A stretch of DNA of 64,000 bases from Neorhodopirellula pilleata (GCF_007859915.1 NZ_SJPM01000013.1:1-64000), one strand, 5' to 3'. Positions 53,075 to 62,675 are shown, numbered from the stretch's first letter. Notes: generated by a model not told the origin, from the letters alone. Numbers and translations: made by a program.

Positions 53075-54235
53075 ATGCCTCGTCCACAACGCTCCGATCA
53101 GTTCTCGCCAGAAGAGATTTGTTATGTTCACTGCATACAACGCTGTGTTCGGAAAGCATGGCTGGCTGGGGTCGATCCGGTCTCGGGAGTCGATTATTCG
53201 TTCCGGAAAGAATGGATTCGTAGGAGAATGGAGGCACTCGCCTCGGTGTTCGCGATCGATGTGCTTTCCTATGCGATTATGAGCAATCATATACACCAGA
53301 TCCTGCGAAATCGGCCCGATGTCTGTGCGCAGTGGTCCGACGAAGAGGTCGCGATTCGCTGGTTACGGGTCTTTCCTGGTCGACGGATGGAAGAACATTT
53401 GGCTGAACCGACCGAGAATGATGTCAAAACACTTGTCCGGGATAAGAACCGACTGGCGGAGGTGCGGCGGCGACTCTGCGATGTGTCCTGGTTCATGAGG
53501 GCACTTTCGGAGCCGATCGCGCGGATGGCTAATTTTCAAGATCAGTGCACGGGGCGATTTTGGGAAGGTAGGTTCAAGGCGCAAAGAATTATCGATGACG
53601 CCGGGTTACTTGCCTGCAGCATGTACGTGGATTTAAACCCAGTGCGGGCGGCAATCGCGGGAGATCCAGAAGGGTGTCGGTTTACGAGTGCTTATGATCG
53701 CGCTGAGGCACAAAAGGGAGAACAAGTCGACTCCGCCGCGTTCGACCTGAAGCCGATTCCGACGGAGGAAGCCGGCCGCAAGATCCGCGAGACACCGGTC
53801 GATGACCTGCGGAACGAACGCAAAGCAAAACGAAGGAATCCGACCGGTCGTCGGATCTTGCGTGACGCTTGGTTGAGTCCTTTGAGAATGAAGCCCAATG
53901 TCCTGTCCGGCGAAGCCGAGGTTCACACCGGTGGCGTTCGCAGTAGTGATCGTGGGTTCTTGAATCTGTCTTGGGAGGACTACTGGGAACTGCTTTGCTG
54001 GACGGCCAAGCAGAGTGTCCAGGGCGTTAAAGCGGAGGTGCCTCCACGGCTGGCGAAGCGTTTAGCGGCGTTGGGCATTGACGTGTCGATGTGGCGGGAG
54101 TTGGTATGGAACTGGCAGCGCTACTTTGGCAAAAGCGCCTGTGTGGGTCGTCCCGAGTCCATGAAGCAGCACGCCGAGCAAACGGGCCGGCACCACTACC
54201 GCGGCCAGGGTAGCGGCGCGGCCTGCTTCGCGTAG
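53075..54235 (+). CDS. REP-associated tyrosine transposase (RAYT), IS200-like
   Basis: A 386-residue protein of the Y1 transposase type. The HUH motif is NHIHQILRN with His72 and His74. GRFWEGRFKAQRI and CSMYVDLNPVRAAI at about 160-195 are typical of RAYTs, with Tyr184 as a candidate nucleophile. The last 190 residues are a family-specific extension, so the protein is longer than most RAYTs. RAYTs cut and join single-stranded DNA at short palindromic repeats of their own genome. Such repeats flank this gene in inverted arrangement, which supports the call. Confidence 0.87.
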   Translation: MPRPQRSDQFSPEEICYVHCIQRCVRKAWLAGVDPVSGVDYSFRKEWIRRRMEALASVFAIDVLSYAIMSNHIHQILRNRPDVCAQWSDEEVAIRWLRVFPGRRMEEHLAEPTENDVKTLVRDKNRLAEVRRRLCDVSWFMRALSEPIARMANFQDQCTGRFWEGRFKAQRIIDDAGLLACSMYVDLNPVRAAIAGDPEGCRFTSAYDRAEAQKGEQVDSAAFDLKPIPTEEAGRKIRETPVDDLRNERKAKRRNPTGRRILRDAWLSPLRMKPNVLSGEAEVHTGGVRSSDRGFLNLSWEDYWELLCWTAKQSVQGVKAEVPPRLAKRLAALGIDVSMWRELVWNWQRYFGKSACVGRPESMKQHAEQTGRHHYRGQGSGAACFA

Positions 54236-54236
54236 T

Positions 54237-54273
54237 CGGCCTGCTTCTAATCGTCGTTTGTACAAGCAGGCCG
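54237..54273. terminator. hairpin after the RAYT gene
   Basis: A 10-bp stem, cggcctgctt / aagcaggccg, with a 17-base loop lies just after the transposase stop. The same gcggcctgcttcg text also ends the gene itself. It may be a terminator or part of the element boundary. Confidence 0.45.
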
Positions 54274-54496
54274 CTGAACCAATCGGTTGGACTTGTCGCT
54301 GCGCTGACCGTTATACCAAACGCAAAAAACGCAACATTGCGATTCAATGCCAACCGAATTGCACCTATGGCCGAACCAGCGTTCGACCACGCTTGGTTCG
54401 ATTCCAATCGTCTTTCAATCGATTACGAGCACGAGCACCGCGATGGTGAGCACGAAAGAAAGTCAATACTAACCCGTGCACAGACCGCGATGAAAA

Positions 54497-54654
54497 GTGG
54501 GTGGCACCTTCTAGCTCGTTCCAGCTGCGTTCCAACCGCCTATTCGTGGGTGGCACCATCTAGCTTTATGCAATGAAATGTGGGTGGCACCTTCCAGCTC
54601 GATGATGAATAGTGGGTGGCACCTTCTTGCAGGTGCTTATTCGTGGGTGGCACC
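54497..54654. repeat. five 12-bp repeat copies right of the RAYT gene
   Basis: gtgggtggcacc occurs at 54497, 54546, 54580, 54612 and 54643, spaced 31-49 bases and followed by ttctagctc-like text. Orientation is opposite to the copies before the gene. 54236-54744 contains only these, the hairpin above and no supported gene. Confidence 0.9.
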
Positions 54655-54744
54655 TTCTGGGCTTCTAGCTCGATGGCGACGACGGCTAGAGTTCTCTCTG
54701 TTGTTTGTCTTAGACTCGGCGCGGTGTTAGAACGTTTAACCTGA

Positions 54745-55575
54745 ATGATAAAGTACCCAGTGATGCCTGAGATTGATTCGATTTTGGAGACGGCCGTCGG
54801 GGCGGCTCGCGCTGGCGGTGCGGTCTTGCGGCATTATTTTGATGCGGGCGTTGCCATTCGTGACAAGTCCGTCCATGGCGGGAAGTCTTACGACCTTGTC
54901 AGCGACGCGGACGAAGAAAGCGAGCAGGCGATTGCGGCGTTTTTACGACAGGCGTATCCGACGCATGAACTGCTGGGCGAGGAAGCTTTACAGGGTGCCG
55001 ATGCGACGGCCAGTCATTTGTGGATCATCGATCCGCTCGATGGAACCAATAATTTCGCTCATCGGATCGAACACTTTGCCGTTTCAATCGGCTACTACGA
55101 GAACGGTGTCGCGATGGCGGGGGCGGTGCTCAATCCGGCCAACGATGACTTGTTCACGGCGACTCGGGGCGGGGGCGCGTTTCGAAACGGACGGCCGGTC
55201 CGCGTTAGTGACGCCGATTCGTTGCAACGGGCCATGATCGGTTGCGGTTTTTATTACGACCGGGGTGCGATGATGCGAGCGACCTTGGCGGCGATCGACG
55301 AGTGTTTCTCGCATGACATTCACGGCATCCGGCGGTTCGGAACGGCGTCGCTGGATTTGTGCATGGTCGGCTGCGGAATGCTCGACGCGTTTTTCGAGTT
55401 CAAACTGTCGCCGTGGGACTTCGCCGCCGGTGCTTTGTTCGTGACCGAGGCGGGCGGCCAAATCACCGATGCTAAAGGAGGCATCCTGCCGATCGCCAGT
55501 TCGAGCGTTTTGGCGAGCAACACGAAATTGCACGAATCGATCCGGGCGATTACGGAAAAACATGCCGTCTCTTAA
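54745..55575 (+). CDS. inositol monophosphatase family protein
   Basis: A 276-residue metal-dependent phosphatase. The signature motif 1 is WIIDPLDGTNNFAHRI, preceded by LLGEEALQG (metal-binding Glu) and followed near the end by LSPWDFAAGALFVTEAGGQI. This family acts on myo-inositol phosphates, histidinol phosphate or other sugar phosphates. The start may also be ATG 54763 (six codons shorter). It lies 111 bases before acs, in the same direction. Confidence 0.9.
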   Translation: MIKYPVMPEIDSILETAVGAARAGGAVLRHYFDAGVAIRDKSVHGGKSYDLVSDADEESEQAIAAFLRQAYPTHELLGEEALQGADATASHLWIIDPLDGTNNFAHRIEHFAVSIGYYENGVAMAGAVLNPANDDLFTATRGGGAFRNGRPVRVSDADSLQRAMIGCGFYYDRGAMMRATLAAIDECFSHDIHGIRRFGTASLDLCMVGCGMLDAFFEFKLSPWDFAAGALFVTEAGGQITDAKGGILPIASSSVLASNTKLHESIRAITEKHAVS

Positions 55576-55686
55576 AATTTCGCCCGCCCCCAAAACATCC
55601 CGCGTGCGATCCATTAGACTGGGGCCGCCGAAATCCGCATTTCGCCCTCTGCACTCATTCCCCGTCCCCTGATTCACTCGAAGTCT

Positions 55687-57648
55687 ATGTCCGAAGCCAC
55701 GCAATCCGGTTCCATCGATCACGTTCTTCACGAGCGACGTCTATTTCATCCGAAACCGGAATTCACGCAAAAAGCCGTGATTTCGACGGTCGAGCAGTAC
55801 CAAGAACTGTACGCGGCCGCGCGGGACACGCCGGACGCGTTTTGGCGGGACCAGGCCAACGAGCACCTGCATTGGTTCGAACCCTTTGACGAGGTTTGCC
55901 GGTGGGAACCACCGCACGCGAATTGGTTTGTCGGTGGCAAAACGAACGCTTGCTACAACGCCGTCGATTCGCACGTTCAGGCCGGACGAGGCGATAAACT
56001 CGCGATCATTTGGGAAGGTGAACCCGGCGATACGCGTACGCTAACGTACCGAGAACTTCAGACCGAGGTCGCCAAGTGTGCCGAGGGCCTCGTGGAACTC
56101 GGGATCCAACAAGGCGACGTGGTCAGCATTTACATGCCGATGACGCCGGAACTGGCAATTGCGATGTTGGCGTGCGCACGCATCGGTGCGGTTCATTCGG
56201 TGATCTTTGCCGGGTTCAGCGCCGAATCGATCGCCGATCGGAACAACGACGCGTCGGCCAAAATGGTGATCACGTCGGATGGTTTGAACCGTCGTGGGAA
56301 CGTTTTGCCGCTAAAAGCAACCGTCGATGAGGCGCTCGCGAAGTCCCCGACCGTGCAAACGTGCTTGGTACTTCGCCGCACCGGCGGTGACGACACACCG
56401 ATGACCGCCGGACGGGATGTATGGTGGCACGATGTGATCGACAAACAACCGGGCGATCTGGCGGCTAAACCGCTCGACAGCGAAACGCCGCTGTTCATTC
56501 TTTACACGTCCGGCAGTACGGGCAAACCCAAAGGAATTTTGCATACCACGGCAGGTTATAACTTGTGGGCCAAACGCACTTTTCAATGGGTGTTTGATCA
56601 TCGCGAGGATGACGTCTATTGGTGTACGGCGGACTGCGGTTGGATCACCGGACACAGCTACATTGTGTATGGACCGTTGTCCGCCGGGGCAACGTGTGTG
56701 ATGTACGAGGGGGCACCCAATCATCCCGCCGAAGATCGTTTTTGGGAGCTGGTTGAAAAGTACAAAGTGACCATACTTTACACCGCCCCGACGGCGGTGC
56801 GAGCGTTTATCAAATGGGGCGACCATCACGTCGACAAGCACGATCTGTCGAGCTTACGATTGCTCGGCAGCGTCGGGGAAGGGATCAACCCGGAAGCTTG
56901 GATGTGGTATCACGAAAAGATCGGTGGCGGGCGATGTCCGATCGTCGATACGTGGTGGCAAACCGAGACCGGCGGGATCATGATGAGTCCGTTGCCGGGG
57001 ATCACGCCAACCAAACCGGGCTCATGTACCAAACCGTTGCCCGGGGTCGTTCCGATGATCGTCGATGAGTTAGGCAATGACGTTGATACCGAACACGGTG
57101 GCAAGCTGTGCATTGCCCAGCCATGGCCCGGTATGCTGCGAGGCATTTGGGGTGACGAGCAACGGTTCGTCGAACAATACTGGACCGACGTGCCGGGGAA
57201 CTATTTAACCGGCGACAACGCGCGATGCGATCGCGACGGGTATTACTGGATCATGGGTCGAATCGACGACGTCATCAATGTGTCCGGTCACCGGCTCAGC
57301 ACGATCGAAGTGGAAAGTGCTTTGGTTTCGCACCCGGATGTTTGCGAAGCGGCGGTGGTCGGACGACCCGACGATTTGAAGGGTCAAGCGATCGCGGCAT
57401 TCGTGACGACAACGGGACGCGAATGCAACGACGAACTGCTCAAGGAACTCAAACTCCACGTCCGCAAGCAGATCGGTGCGTTGGCCCAGCCTGACGATAT
57501 TCGGTTCACGGCGGCCTTGCCGAAAACCCGCAGCGGAAAGATCATGCGTCGTTTACTGCGTGACGTCGCGGCCGGCCGGGAGTTGGCCGGCGACACGTCG
57601 ACGCTCGAAGATCTCGCGTCGCTTGCTAAACTTCAAGAAGAGTCCTAA
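55687..57648 (+). CDS. acs: acetyl-CoA synthetase
   Basis: A 653-residue AMP-forming ligase that makes acetyl-CoA from acetate, ATP and CoA. Motifs: FILYTSGSTGKPKGILHTT (P-loop), YWCTADCGWITGHSY, VDTWWQTETGGIMM, YLTGDNARCDRDGYYWIMGR, and TRSGKIMRRLLRD with the catalytic, acetylatable Lys. The length is normal. Its stop overlaps the start of a receptor kinase gene, so the two are translationally coupled. Confidence 0.96.
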   Translation: MSEATQSGSIDHVLHERRLFHPKPEFTQKAVISTVEQYQELYAAARDTPDAFWRDQANEHLHWFEPFDEVCRWEPPHANWFVGGKTNACYNAVDSHVQAGRGDKLAIIWEGEPGDTRTLTYRELQTEVAKCAEGLVELGIQQGDVVSIYMPMTPELAIAMLACARIGAVHSVIFAGFSAESIADRNNDASAKMVITSDGLNRRGNVLPLKATVDEALAKSPTVQTCLVLRRTGGDDTPMTAGRDVWWHDVIDKQPGDLAAKPLDSETPLFILYTSGSTGKPKGILHTTAGYNLWAKRTFQWVFDHREDDVYWCTADCGWITGHSYIVYGPLSAGATCVMYEGAPNHPAEDRFWELVEKYKVTILYTAPTAVRAFIKWGDHHVDKHDLSSLRLLGSVGEGINPEAWMWYHEKIGGGRCPIVDTWWQTETGGIMMSPLPGITPTKPGSCTKPLPGVVPMIVDELGNDVDTEHGGKLCIAQPWPGMLRGIWGDEQRFVEQYWTDVPGNYLTGDNARCDRDGYYWIMGRIDDVINVSGHRLSTIEVESALVSHPDVCEAAVVGRPDDLKGQAIAAFVTTTGRECNDELLKELKLHVRKQIGALAQPDDIRFTAALPKTRSGKIMRRLLRDVAAGRELAGDTSTLEDLASLAKLQEES

Positions 57649-59837
57649 TGCCCAAGAGCCGATTCATGTCGGATTCTCATCGCTTGCGGACCGGTGTCGA
57701 ACCGGGATCGCCGCACTCGAGAACGATGTGGTTGGGGATTGCGTTCCTGGTCCTGATGATTGTGGTGATGGCGATCGTTTCGGTCGTCATCGAGCGGTCG
57801 ATGCGGCAGCTTTACGGCCGTGCGATCGAAGAGATTTTGCGAGGTAAGGTCGCGATCTTTGACGCCTACATCGGCGAACTGCGACACGAAGCGGAGCGTT
57901 TGGTTCGTGAACCGATGGTGATGACAGCGATCGCGGACTTGATCGGCGCTCCGGCCTCGCCCGCTACCGAATCAAGGCGATATCTCGCGCGACGGATGGC
58001 GGGGCAACGGCCCGGTGTGGTCGCGTGGCTCGTCGTCGACGACGAGGGCAAGATCGTTGCGTCGGATGATGCCAGCCGGATCGATCAGCACTGCGGATGG
58101 AACGACGAAGATCATCAAAAGCTCGAGCTGGAATACTCTCGCTTGATCCTTCCGCGTGAGGTCAAGGAATATCGTGACGGTATGATTGTCTGCTTGTCGC
58201 CCTGGGTCGATGACTTCCAATTCAAGGCGGCGATCGGCTGGGTGATCGACCCTCGACTTGACCTGAGTGATCGCTTATCGGTGTCCGATGCCGAGGCGGC
58301 GTGCCTGTTCGATCGAAACGGGCAACTGCTTTCGCGCCCCCGATTGAATTCGCACGCCAACAACAGCCTTGCGGGGGATCAAGATTGGCAGCCGATTGTT
58401 CTGCGTGATCCCGGTTTTGAAATGAGGGACGCGGTCAAGTTGTCAGGCCAAGAGTGGGCGGCTCGACCCTTGACCAAGATGGCAGAAAAAGCGATCCGCG
58501 GATCGTCCGGATTGGACATGGACGGATATGCCGACTATCGCGGCGTCTCGGTCTGCGGCGTTTGGCAATGGCTTTCCGAGTATCATCTCGGGATGGCGAT
58601 GGAAGCTGACAAGGACGTTGCGTTTGCATCGGTGCGGTTATTGAATCTTTTAATCGTCTGCATGTCGGTCTTGCTGGCGGGATTGGGAATCTGCGTTGCG
58701 ATTCTAGCGATTCGCACGCGACAACTGCGCAACCGATTGCAAGCCCGCGAAACGGCCGTGCGTCGATTGGGACAATACGAACTCACCGAACTCTTGGGAG
58801 TCGGTGGAATGGGATCGGTGTATCGAGGTCGGCATCAGTTCTTGCGCCGTGACGTGGCAATCAAGGTGCTCGAAGGTGAACAACTTTCCAAGCAAGCGAT
58901 CACGCGATTCCGACGAGAAGTCCAACTGACGTCCCATTTAAGACATCCCAACACGATCGCAATCTATGACTATGGACAGGTCGAAGATTTGTCTCGATCG
59001 GGGCTGGCGCTCAATGCGTCGGCTTCTCAAATCGCCAAAGCGATTCGGGACCCCAACGCGACGGATAAAGCGGATCCGGAACCGAGCGATGAGGGAGGCA
59101 TTTTTTATTATGTCATGGAATACATTGACGGGATCTCGCTGCAACAACTGATTGACTTCTACGGCCCTCAGACGCCCGAACGGACGGTTCATTTGCTGTT
59201 GCAAATATGTGGTTCGATCGCCGAAGCTCATCAGGCGGGCTTGATCCATCGTGATATCAAACCGGGCAATATCTTGTTGTGTGCCCAGTCGAGTTCGTAT
59301 GATCACATCAAGGTGCTCGATTTTGGTTTGGTCAAGGATACCAACGCGGTCGAAACGATCGCGTTGACGATGACGCAGTCCAATTCGATCACGGGGACTC
59401 CGTTGTATATGGCGCCCGAAACGATCCGCGATGCGACGCTGGCGAGTCGATCGGGTGACCTGTATTCGATCGGCGCGGTCGCCTACGCGTTGATCACTGG
59501 CAAACCGACCTATGAAGGCGATTCGGCGATCGATTTGTGTTTGAAGCAATTGGAACGCCCACCGATACCGCCCGACGAACGACTCGGACGCCGACTGCCT
59601 GAACCATTACAAAAATGCATCATGAAATGCTTGTCGATCAATCCCAAGGACCGCCCGGCGTCGGTCGCGGAATTGGTTCAGGAGTTGGACGCCATGCCGG
59701 AGTCGAGTGGTTGGCATCAAATCGACGCGGCCGATTGGTGGGAAAACGTCTTTGAGGCCAATCGACAACGAACCCCCGTGGAAACGAAATCCAAAACGGT
59801 TGTCAATCAACCGCTCGATGCGATCGGGGCCCGCTAG
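57648..59837 (+). CDS. membrane sensor Ser/Thr protein kinase
   Basis: A 729-residue Hanks-type kinase with an N-terminal sensor. Helices at about 27-48 and 331-355 enclose a 280-residue extracytoplasmic region with Cache-like segments (GVVAWLVVDDEGKIVASDD and QFKAAIGWVIDPRLDLSDR). The kinase domain starts at about 377: LLGVGGMGSVYRG (P-loop), Lys406, HRDIKPGNIL with catalytic Asp536, and DFG at 558-560. A loop of about 38 residues (446-483) is inserted between early strands. Most bacterial Hanks kinases have the kinase first, so this layout is less common. It overlaps acs by one base. Confidence 0.93.
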   Translation: MPKSRFMSDSHRLRTGVEPGSPHSRTMWLGIAFLVLMIVVMAIVSVVIERSMRQLYGRAIEEILRGKVAIFDAYIGELRHEAERLVREPMVMTAIADLIGAPASPATESRRYLARRMAGQRPGVVAWLVVDDEGKIVASDDASRIDQHCGWNDEDHQKLELEYSRLILPREVKEYRDGMIVCLSPWVDDFQFKAAIGWVIDPRLDLSDRLSVSDAEAACLFDRNGQLLSRPRLNSHANNSLAGDQDWQPIVLRDPGFEMRDAVKLSGQEWAARPLTKMAEKAIRGSSGLDMDGYADYRGVSVCGVWQWLSEYHLGMAMEADKDVAFASVRLLNLLIVCMSVLLAGLGICVAILAIRTRQLRNRLQARETAVRRLGQYELTELLGVGGMGSVYRGRHQFLRRDVAIKVLEGEQLSKQAITRFRREVQLTSHLRHPNTIAIYDYGQVEDLSRSGLALNASASQIAKAIRDPNATDKADPEPSDEGGIFYYVMEYIDGISLQQLIDFYGPQTPERTVHLLLQICGSIAEAHQAGLIHRDIKPGNILLCAQSSSYDHIKVLDFGLVKDTNAVETIALTMTQSNSITGTPLYMAPETIRDATLASRSGDLYSIGAVAYALITGKPTYEGDSAIDLCLKQLERPPIPPDERLGRRLPEPLQKCIMKCLSINPKDRPASVAELVQELDAMPESSGWHQIDAADWWENVFEANRQRTPVETKSKTVVNQPLDAIGAR

Positions 59838-60784
59838 TGGACTGGATGGTCTTGACAATCATTTCGGCGTCACTTTTGGGCCTTTATGATGTCGTTAAAA
59901 AAATCTCCGTGCGTGGCAACGCGGTGCCGCTGGTGTTGCTGATTAGCGTCAGCATCGGTGCGATCATTTGGGCTGTGTTGCTCGGTTGGCAACGTTTGTT
60001 CGGCGTCGAGTACATCGCCCGGTGGTTGGTTGTCGATCCACTTGATCGCAACGAACACTTGATGTTGGCGGGCAAAGCTGTTTTGGTCGGTACATCGTGG
60101 ACGATGGCCTTTCACGCGCTTAAAGAATTGCCGCTTTCGATCGCCGCGCCGATCCGTTCAACGAGTCCTCTGTGGACGCTCGCGATGGCGGTCGGTTGGC
60201 TGGGCGAACGTCCCTCACCCCGACAGTGGTTAGGAATCGTGGTGGTGTTGGTCTTCTTTTGGGGGCTGTCCATTGTCGGTCAAAAAGAAGGAATTCGCTT
60301 CACCACCAATCGAGCGGTATTCGTGATGATCGGCGCGACGATATTGGGCGCGATCAGCTCGATCTACGATAAAATCCTATTGCAGCGATACGGATTCGGA
60401 CCGGCGACCGTGCAGGCTTGGTTTAGTTTTTATTTGGTTCCGGTGATGATTCCCATGGCGGGTTGGTGGTGGAACGATCGGCGACGCGAGAGGGCGGGGC
60501 GGAAATCAACCCAACCGATCGGCACGACCGTGAAAACGCCCGCACCGTTTCATTTTCGCTATTCGATCTTGTTGATCAGTCCTGTATTACTTGCCGCGGA
60601 TATGGCGTATTTCACGGCGTTGGCGGACCCCGACGCGCTCGTGTCGATCGTCTCTTCGCTGCGCCGAACCAGCGTCATGGTGACAATACTATTGGGCAGT
60701 CGGATGATCGGCGAAGTGAATTTGAAATCCAAGGCGATCTGTGTGGCTGGCATCTTGATCGGGGTCCTGCTGTTGATGGTATAA
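59837..60784 (+). CDS. EamA/DMT-family transporter
   Basis: A 315-residue protein with about ten helices in two EamA repeats (LTIISASLLGLYDVVKKIS, LPLSIAAPIRSTSPLWTLAM, FVMIGATILGAISSIYDKI and SIVSSLRRTSVMVTILLGS). A basic cytoplasmic loop (NDRRRERAGRKSTQP) separates the halves. The start is GTG in TAGTG, overlapping the kinase stop. The substrate is unknown. It is 9 bases before the enoyl-CoA hydratase gene. Confidence 0.88.
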   Translation: MDWMVLTIISASLLGLYDVVKKISVRGNAVPLVLLISVSIGAIIWAVLLGWQRLFGVEYIARWLVVDPLDRNEHLMLAGKAVLVGTSWTMAFHALKELPLSIAAPIRSTSPLWTLAMAVGWLGERPSPRQWLGIVVVLVFFWGLSIVGQKEGIRFTTNRAVFVMIGATILGAISSIYDKILLQRYGFGPATVQAWFSFYLVPVMIPMAGWWWNDRRRERAGRKSTQPIGTTVKTPAPFHFRYSILLISPVLLAADMAYFTALADPDALVSIVSSLRRTSVMVTILLGSRMIGEVNLKSKAICVAGILIGVLLLMV

Positions 60785-60793
60785 CGGTCCATT

Positions 60794-61579
60794 ATGCAAC
60801 ACATCGAAGTCAAAGTTCATGATCGCGTAGCGACGTTGTTGATCGATCGGCCTGAAAAGCACGGCGCGTTGAGCCCCGGGCTATTGAGCGATTTGCGGCA
60901 AGCGATCAGTGACGTCCATCAGGAAAAGCGTGTCCGAGCGGTGGTGTTGACCGCTCACGGCTCGAGCTTTTGCAGCGGCGTGGACATGAGCGTCCTGAAA
61001 GAGATTCGAGAGCTACCCGAACGAGAGCAACGTCAACAGTGGTTTGAGTATTGGCGGCAATTGGCCGAAACTTGCGAAGAATTATTGAGGCTACCCAAAC
61101 CGATCGTCGCGGCGATCGATGGTCCAGCGCTGGGCGCGGGATTTGCAATCGCGCTGGCCTGTGACATGATCGTTGCGACGGACAAAGCGGTCTTTGCCGC
61201 TGGCGCGGTGCGACATGGATTGGTCGGCGGGATCACGGCGGCGCTGCTCGCGTTTCGCATCAACACATCGTTGGCCGCGAGGATGAGTTTGACCGGCAAT
61301 CCGATTTCGGCCGACGAAGCGTTTTCGGTCGGTTTGCTGGTTCAACCGCCGATCACGAGCGATCAGATCTGGGTGACCGCATGCCAAGTCGCCAAGGAGG
61401 CTTCGGTAGGATCTCCTCAAGCGATTCAAGCCACCAAGCGACTCATCAACGAAAGTGTGGGTGAATTGCTATTGACGCAAATTTCCGCCGCTGCGGCCGA
61501 CAGTGCCACCGCATGCACGACCGAATCGGCTGGCGAGGGGATCGATGCATTCGCTAAGAAAACCAAACCTCAATGGTAG
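60794..61579 (+). CDS. enoyl-CoA hydratase/isomerase family protein
   Basis: A 261-residue crotonase-fold protein. The oxyanion-hole parts are SSFCSGVDMSVLKE and PIVAAIDGPALGAGFAIALAC. The catalytic Glu positions of true hydratases are replaced: the second block reads FAAGAVRHGLVGGITAALL without the usual Glu. So it may be an isomerase or hydrolase-type member rather than a hydratase. It sits in the run acs, kinase, transporter, this gene, apt. Confidence 0.85.
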   Translation: MQHIEVKVHDRVATLLIDRPEKHGALSPGLLSDLRQAISDVHQEKRVRAVVLTAHGSSFCSGVDMSVLKEIRELPEREQRQQWFEYWRQLAETCEELLRLPKPIVAAIDGPALGAGFAIALACDMIVATDKAVFAAGAVRHGLVGGITAALLAFRINTSLAARMSLTGNPISADEAFSVGLLVQPPITSDQIWVTACQVAKEASVGSPQAIQATKRLINESVGELLLTQISAAAADSATACTTESAGEGIDAFAKKTKPQW

Positions 61580-61656
61580 AATCCATTCGCCCGACATCCG
61601 ATTTCGTTTGATGATCGACTCCGTTTCCTTTCCGATTTCGCCTGAGACTAACTTTG

Positions 61657-62232
61657 ATGACCGACTTGCGTTCATACATTCGAGAAATCCCCGACTATCC
61701 CAAGCCAGGGATCCTGTTTCGCGACATCACACCGTTGCTTGCCGATGCGGAAGCGTTGAACCACGCGATCGAGGCCATGGCAGCGCCGTTCTTGGATGCA
61801 GGAGTCGAGATCGTCGCGGCGGCAGAGGCCCGTGGGTTTATCTTCGGCACACCTTTGGCGATGAAGCTTGGTGCCGGATTCGTCCCGATTCGCAAACCGG
61901 GCAAACTCCCATTCGATCTGCATTCGTTTGCCTATGAGTTGGAGTATGGCACCGACGAGTTACAGATTCACGTTGACGGAATCCGTCCCGGACAAAAGGT
62001 CTTGATCGTCGACGATCTGCTCGCGACGGGCGGGACGATCGAGGCATGCTTGCGATTACTCGAAAAGTGCGACGCCAAGATTGTCGGATGTTCGTTCTTG
62101 ATTCACCTCGAAGACCTCGGTGGCGAAGCCCGGATGGAGCCGTATGACATTCACGCGGTGTTGAAATACGGCGGTGACGACCGCGAAGCGGAACTGAGCA
62201 TCCAGAACCGGCAGCCCGGACCGAGCATCTAG
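61657..62232 (+). CDS. apt: adenine phosphoribosyltransferase
   Basis: A 191-residue salvage enzyme joining adenine and PRPP to AMP. It has DLRSYIREIPDYPKPGILFR (the Apt start), AAEARGFIFGTPLAMKL, VPIRKPGKLPF and the PRPP loop VLIVDDLLATGGTIEA. From the ATG at 61657; a TTG one codon earlier is possible. The C-terminus (RQPGPSI) is short and extra. It ends the plus-strand run; the large palindrome follows. Confidence 0.95.
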   Translation: MTDLRSYIREIPDYPKPGILFRDITPLLADAEALNHAIEAMAAPFLDAGVEIVAAAEARGFIFGTPLAMKLGAGFVPIRKPGKLPFDLHSFAYELEYGTDELQIHVDGIRPGQKVLIVDDLLATGGTIEACLRLLEKCDAKIVGCSFLIHLEDLGGEARMEPYDIHAVLKYGGDDREAELSIQNRQPGPSI

Positions 62233-62323
62233 GATGGCGTTTGAACTGCGAACCACGTGACTTTGACCTCGTTTCCAGGCTCCCGCCCTTTTTATCCTAC
62301 ACAAGTCATCATTTATCGCTCCC

Positions 62324-62507
62324 CTGCCAGCTCGTCTGGCAGGAAGTCGAGGTTGGCAAGCTAGACACAAGCCGCAATTAGCGCAAACCACCGAGTTTCA
62401 CTTGTGCTCGCCGCTTCAAGCGGCGAGCACAAGTGAAACTCGGTGGACGGGGAGGGCGTCGGTGTCTAGCTTGCGAACCTTGTTCACCCACGAGACGAGC
62501 TCGTGGG
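62324..62507. repeat. nested palindrome with perfect 29-bp arms (family E)
   Basis: The centre is a perfect inverted repeat: ccaccgagtttcacttgtgc with tcgccgctt at 62388-62416, one base, and the full complement at 62418-62446. Around it lie an outer pair (aggttggcaagctagacac at about 62349 and its near-complement at 62461-62480) and two small hairpins at the ends, ctgccag/ctggcag (62324-62342) and cccacgag/ctcgtggg (62487-62507). No protein is encoded in 62233-62675. It looks like a mobile palindromic element or a strong transcript end. Confidence 0.88.
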
Positions 62508-62675
62508 GGTCAAAAAGATGTGGCCTATAAAAAGGGCTCCGACCTGAGACCAAAGTCGCAGTCCAATGATGTACGTTTCAATACGATCGGTTGGCCTAGA
62601 TCTCTTGTCATCACCTAGTGTCTTTTGGTATCGGCGGTACGGGTCACCGTTCCGTCCTGCCCGAAAGTTACCTGC

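Noticed and set aside
54497..54654. Possible CRISPR array of gtgggtggcacc repeats
   Set aside because: The repeat is only 12 bp, spacing varies from 31 to 49, orientation reverses across the RAYT gene, and there are no cas genes.
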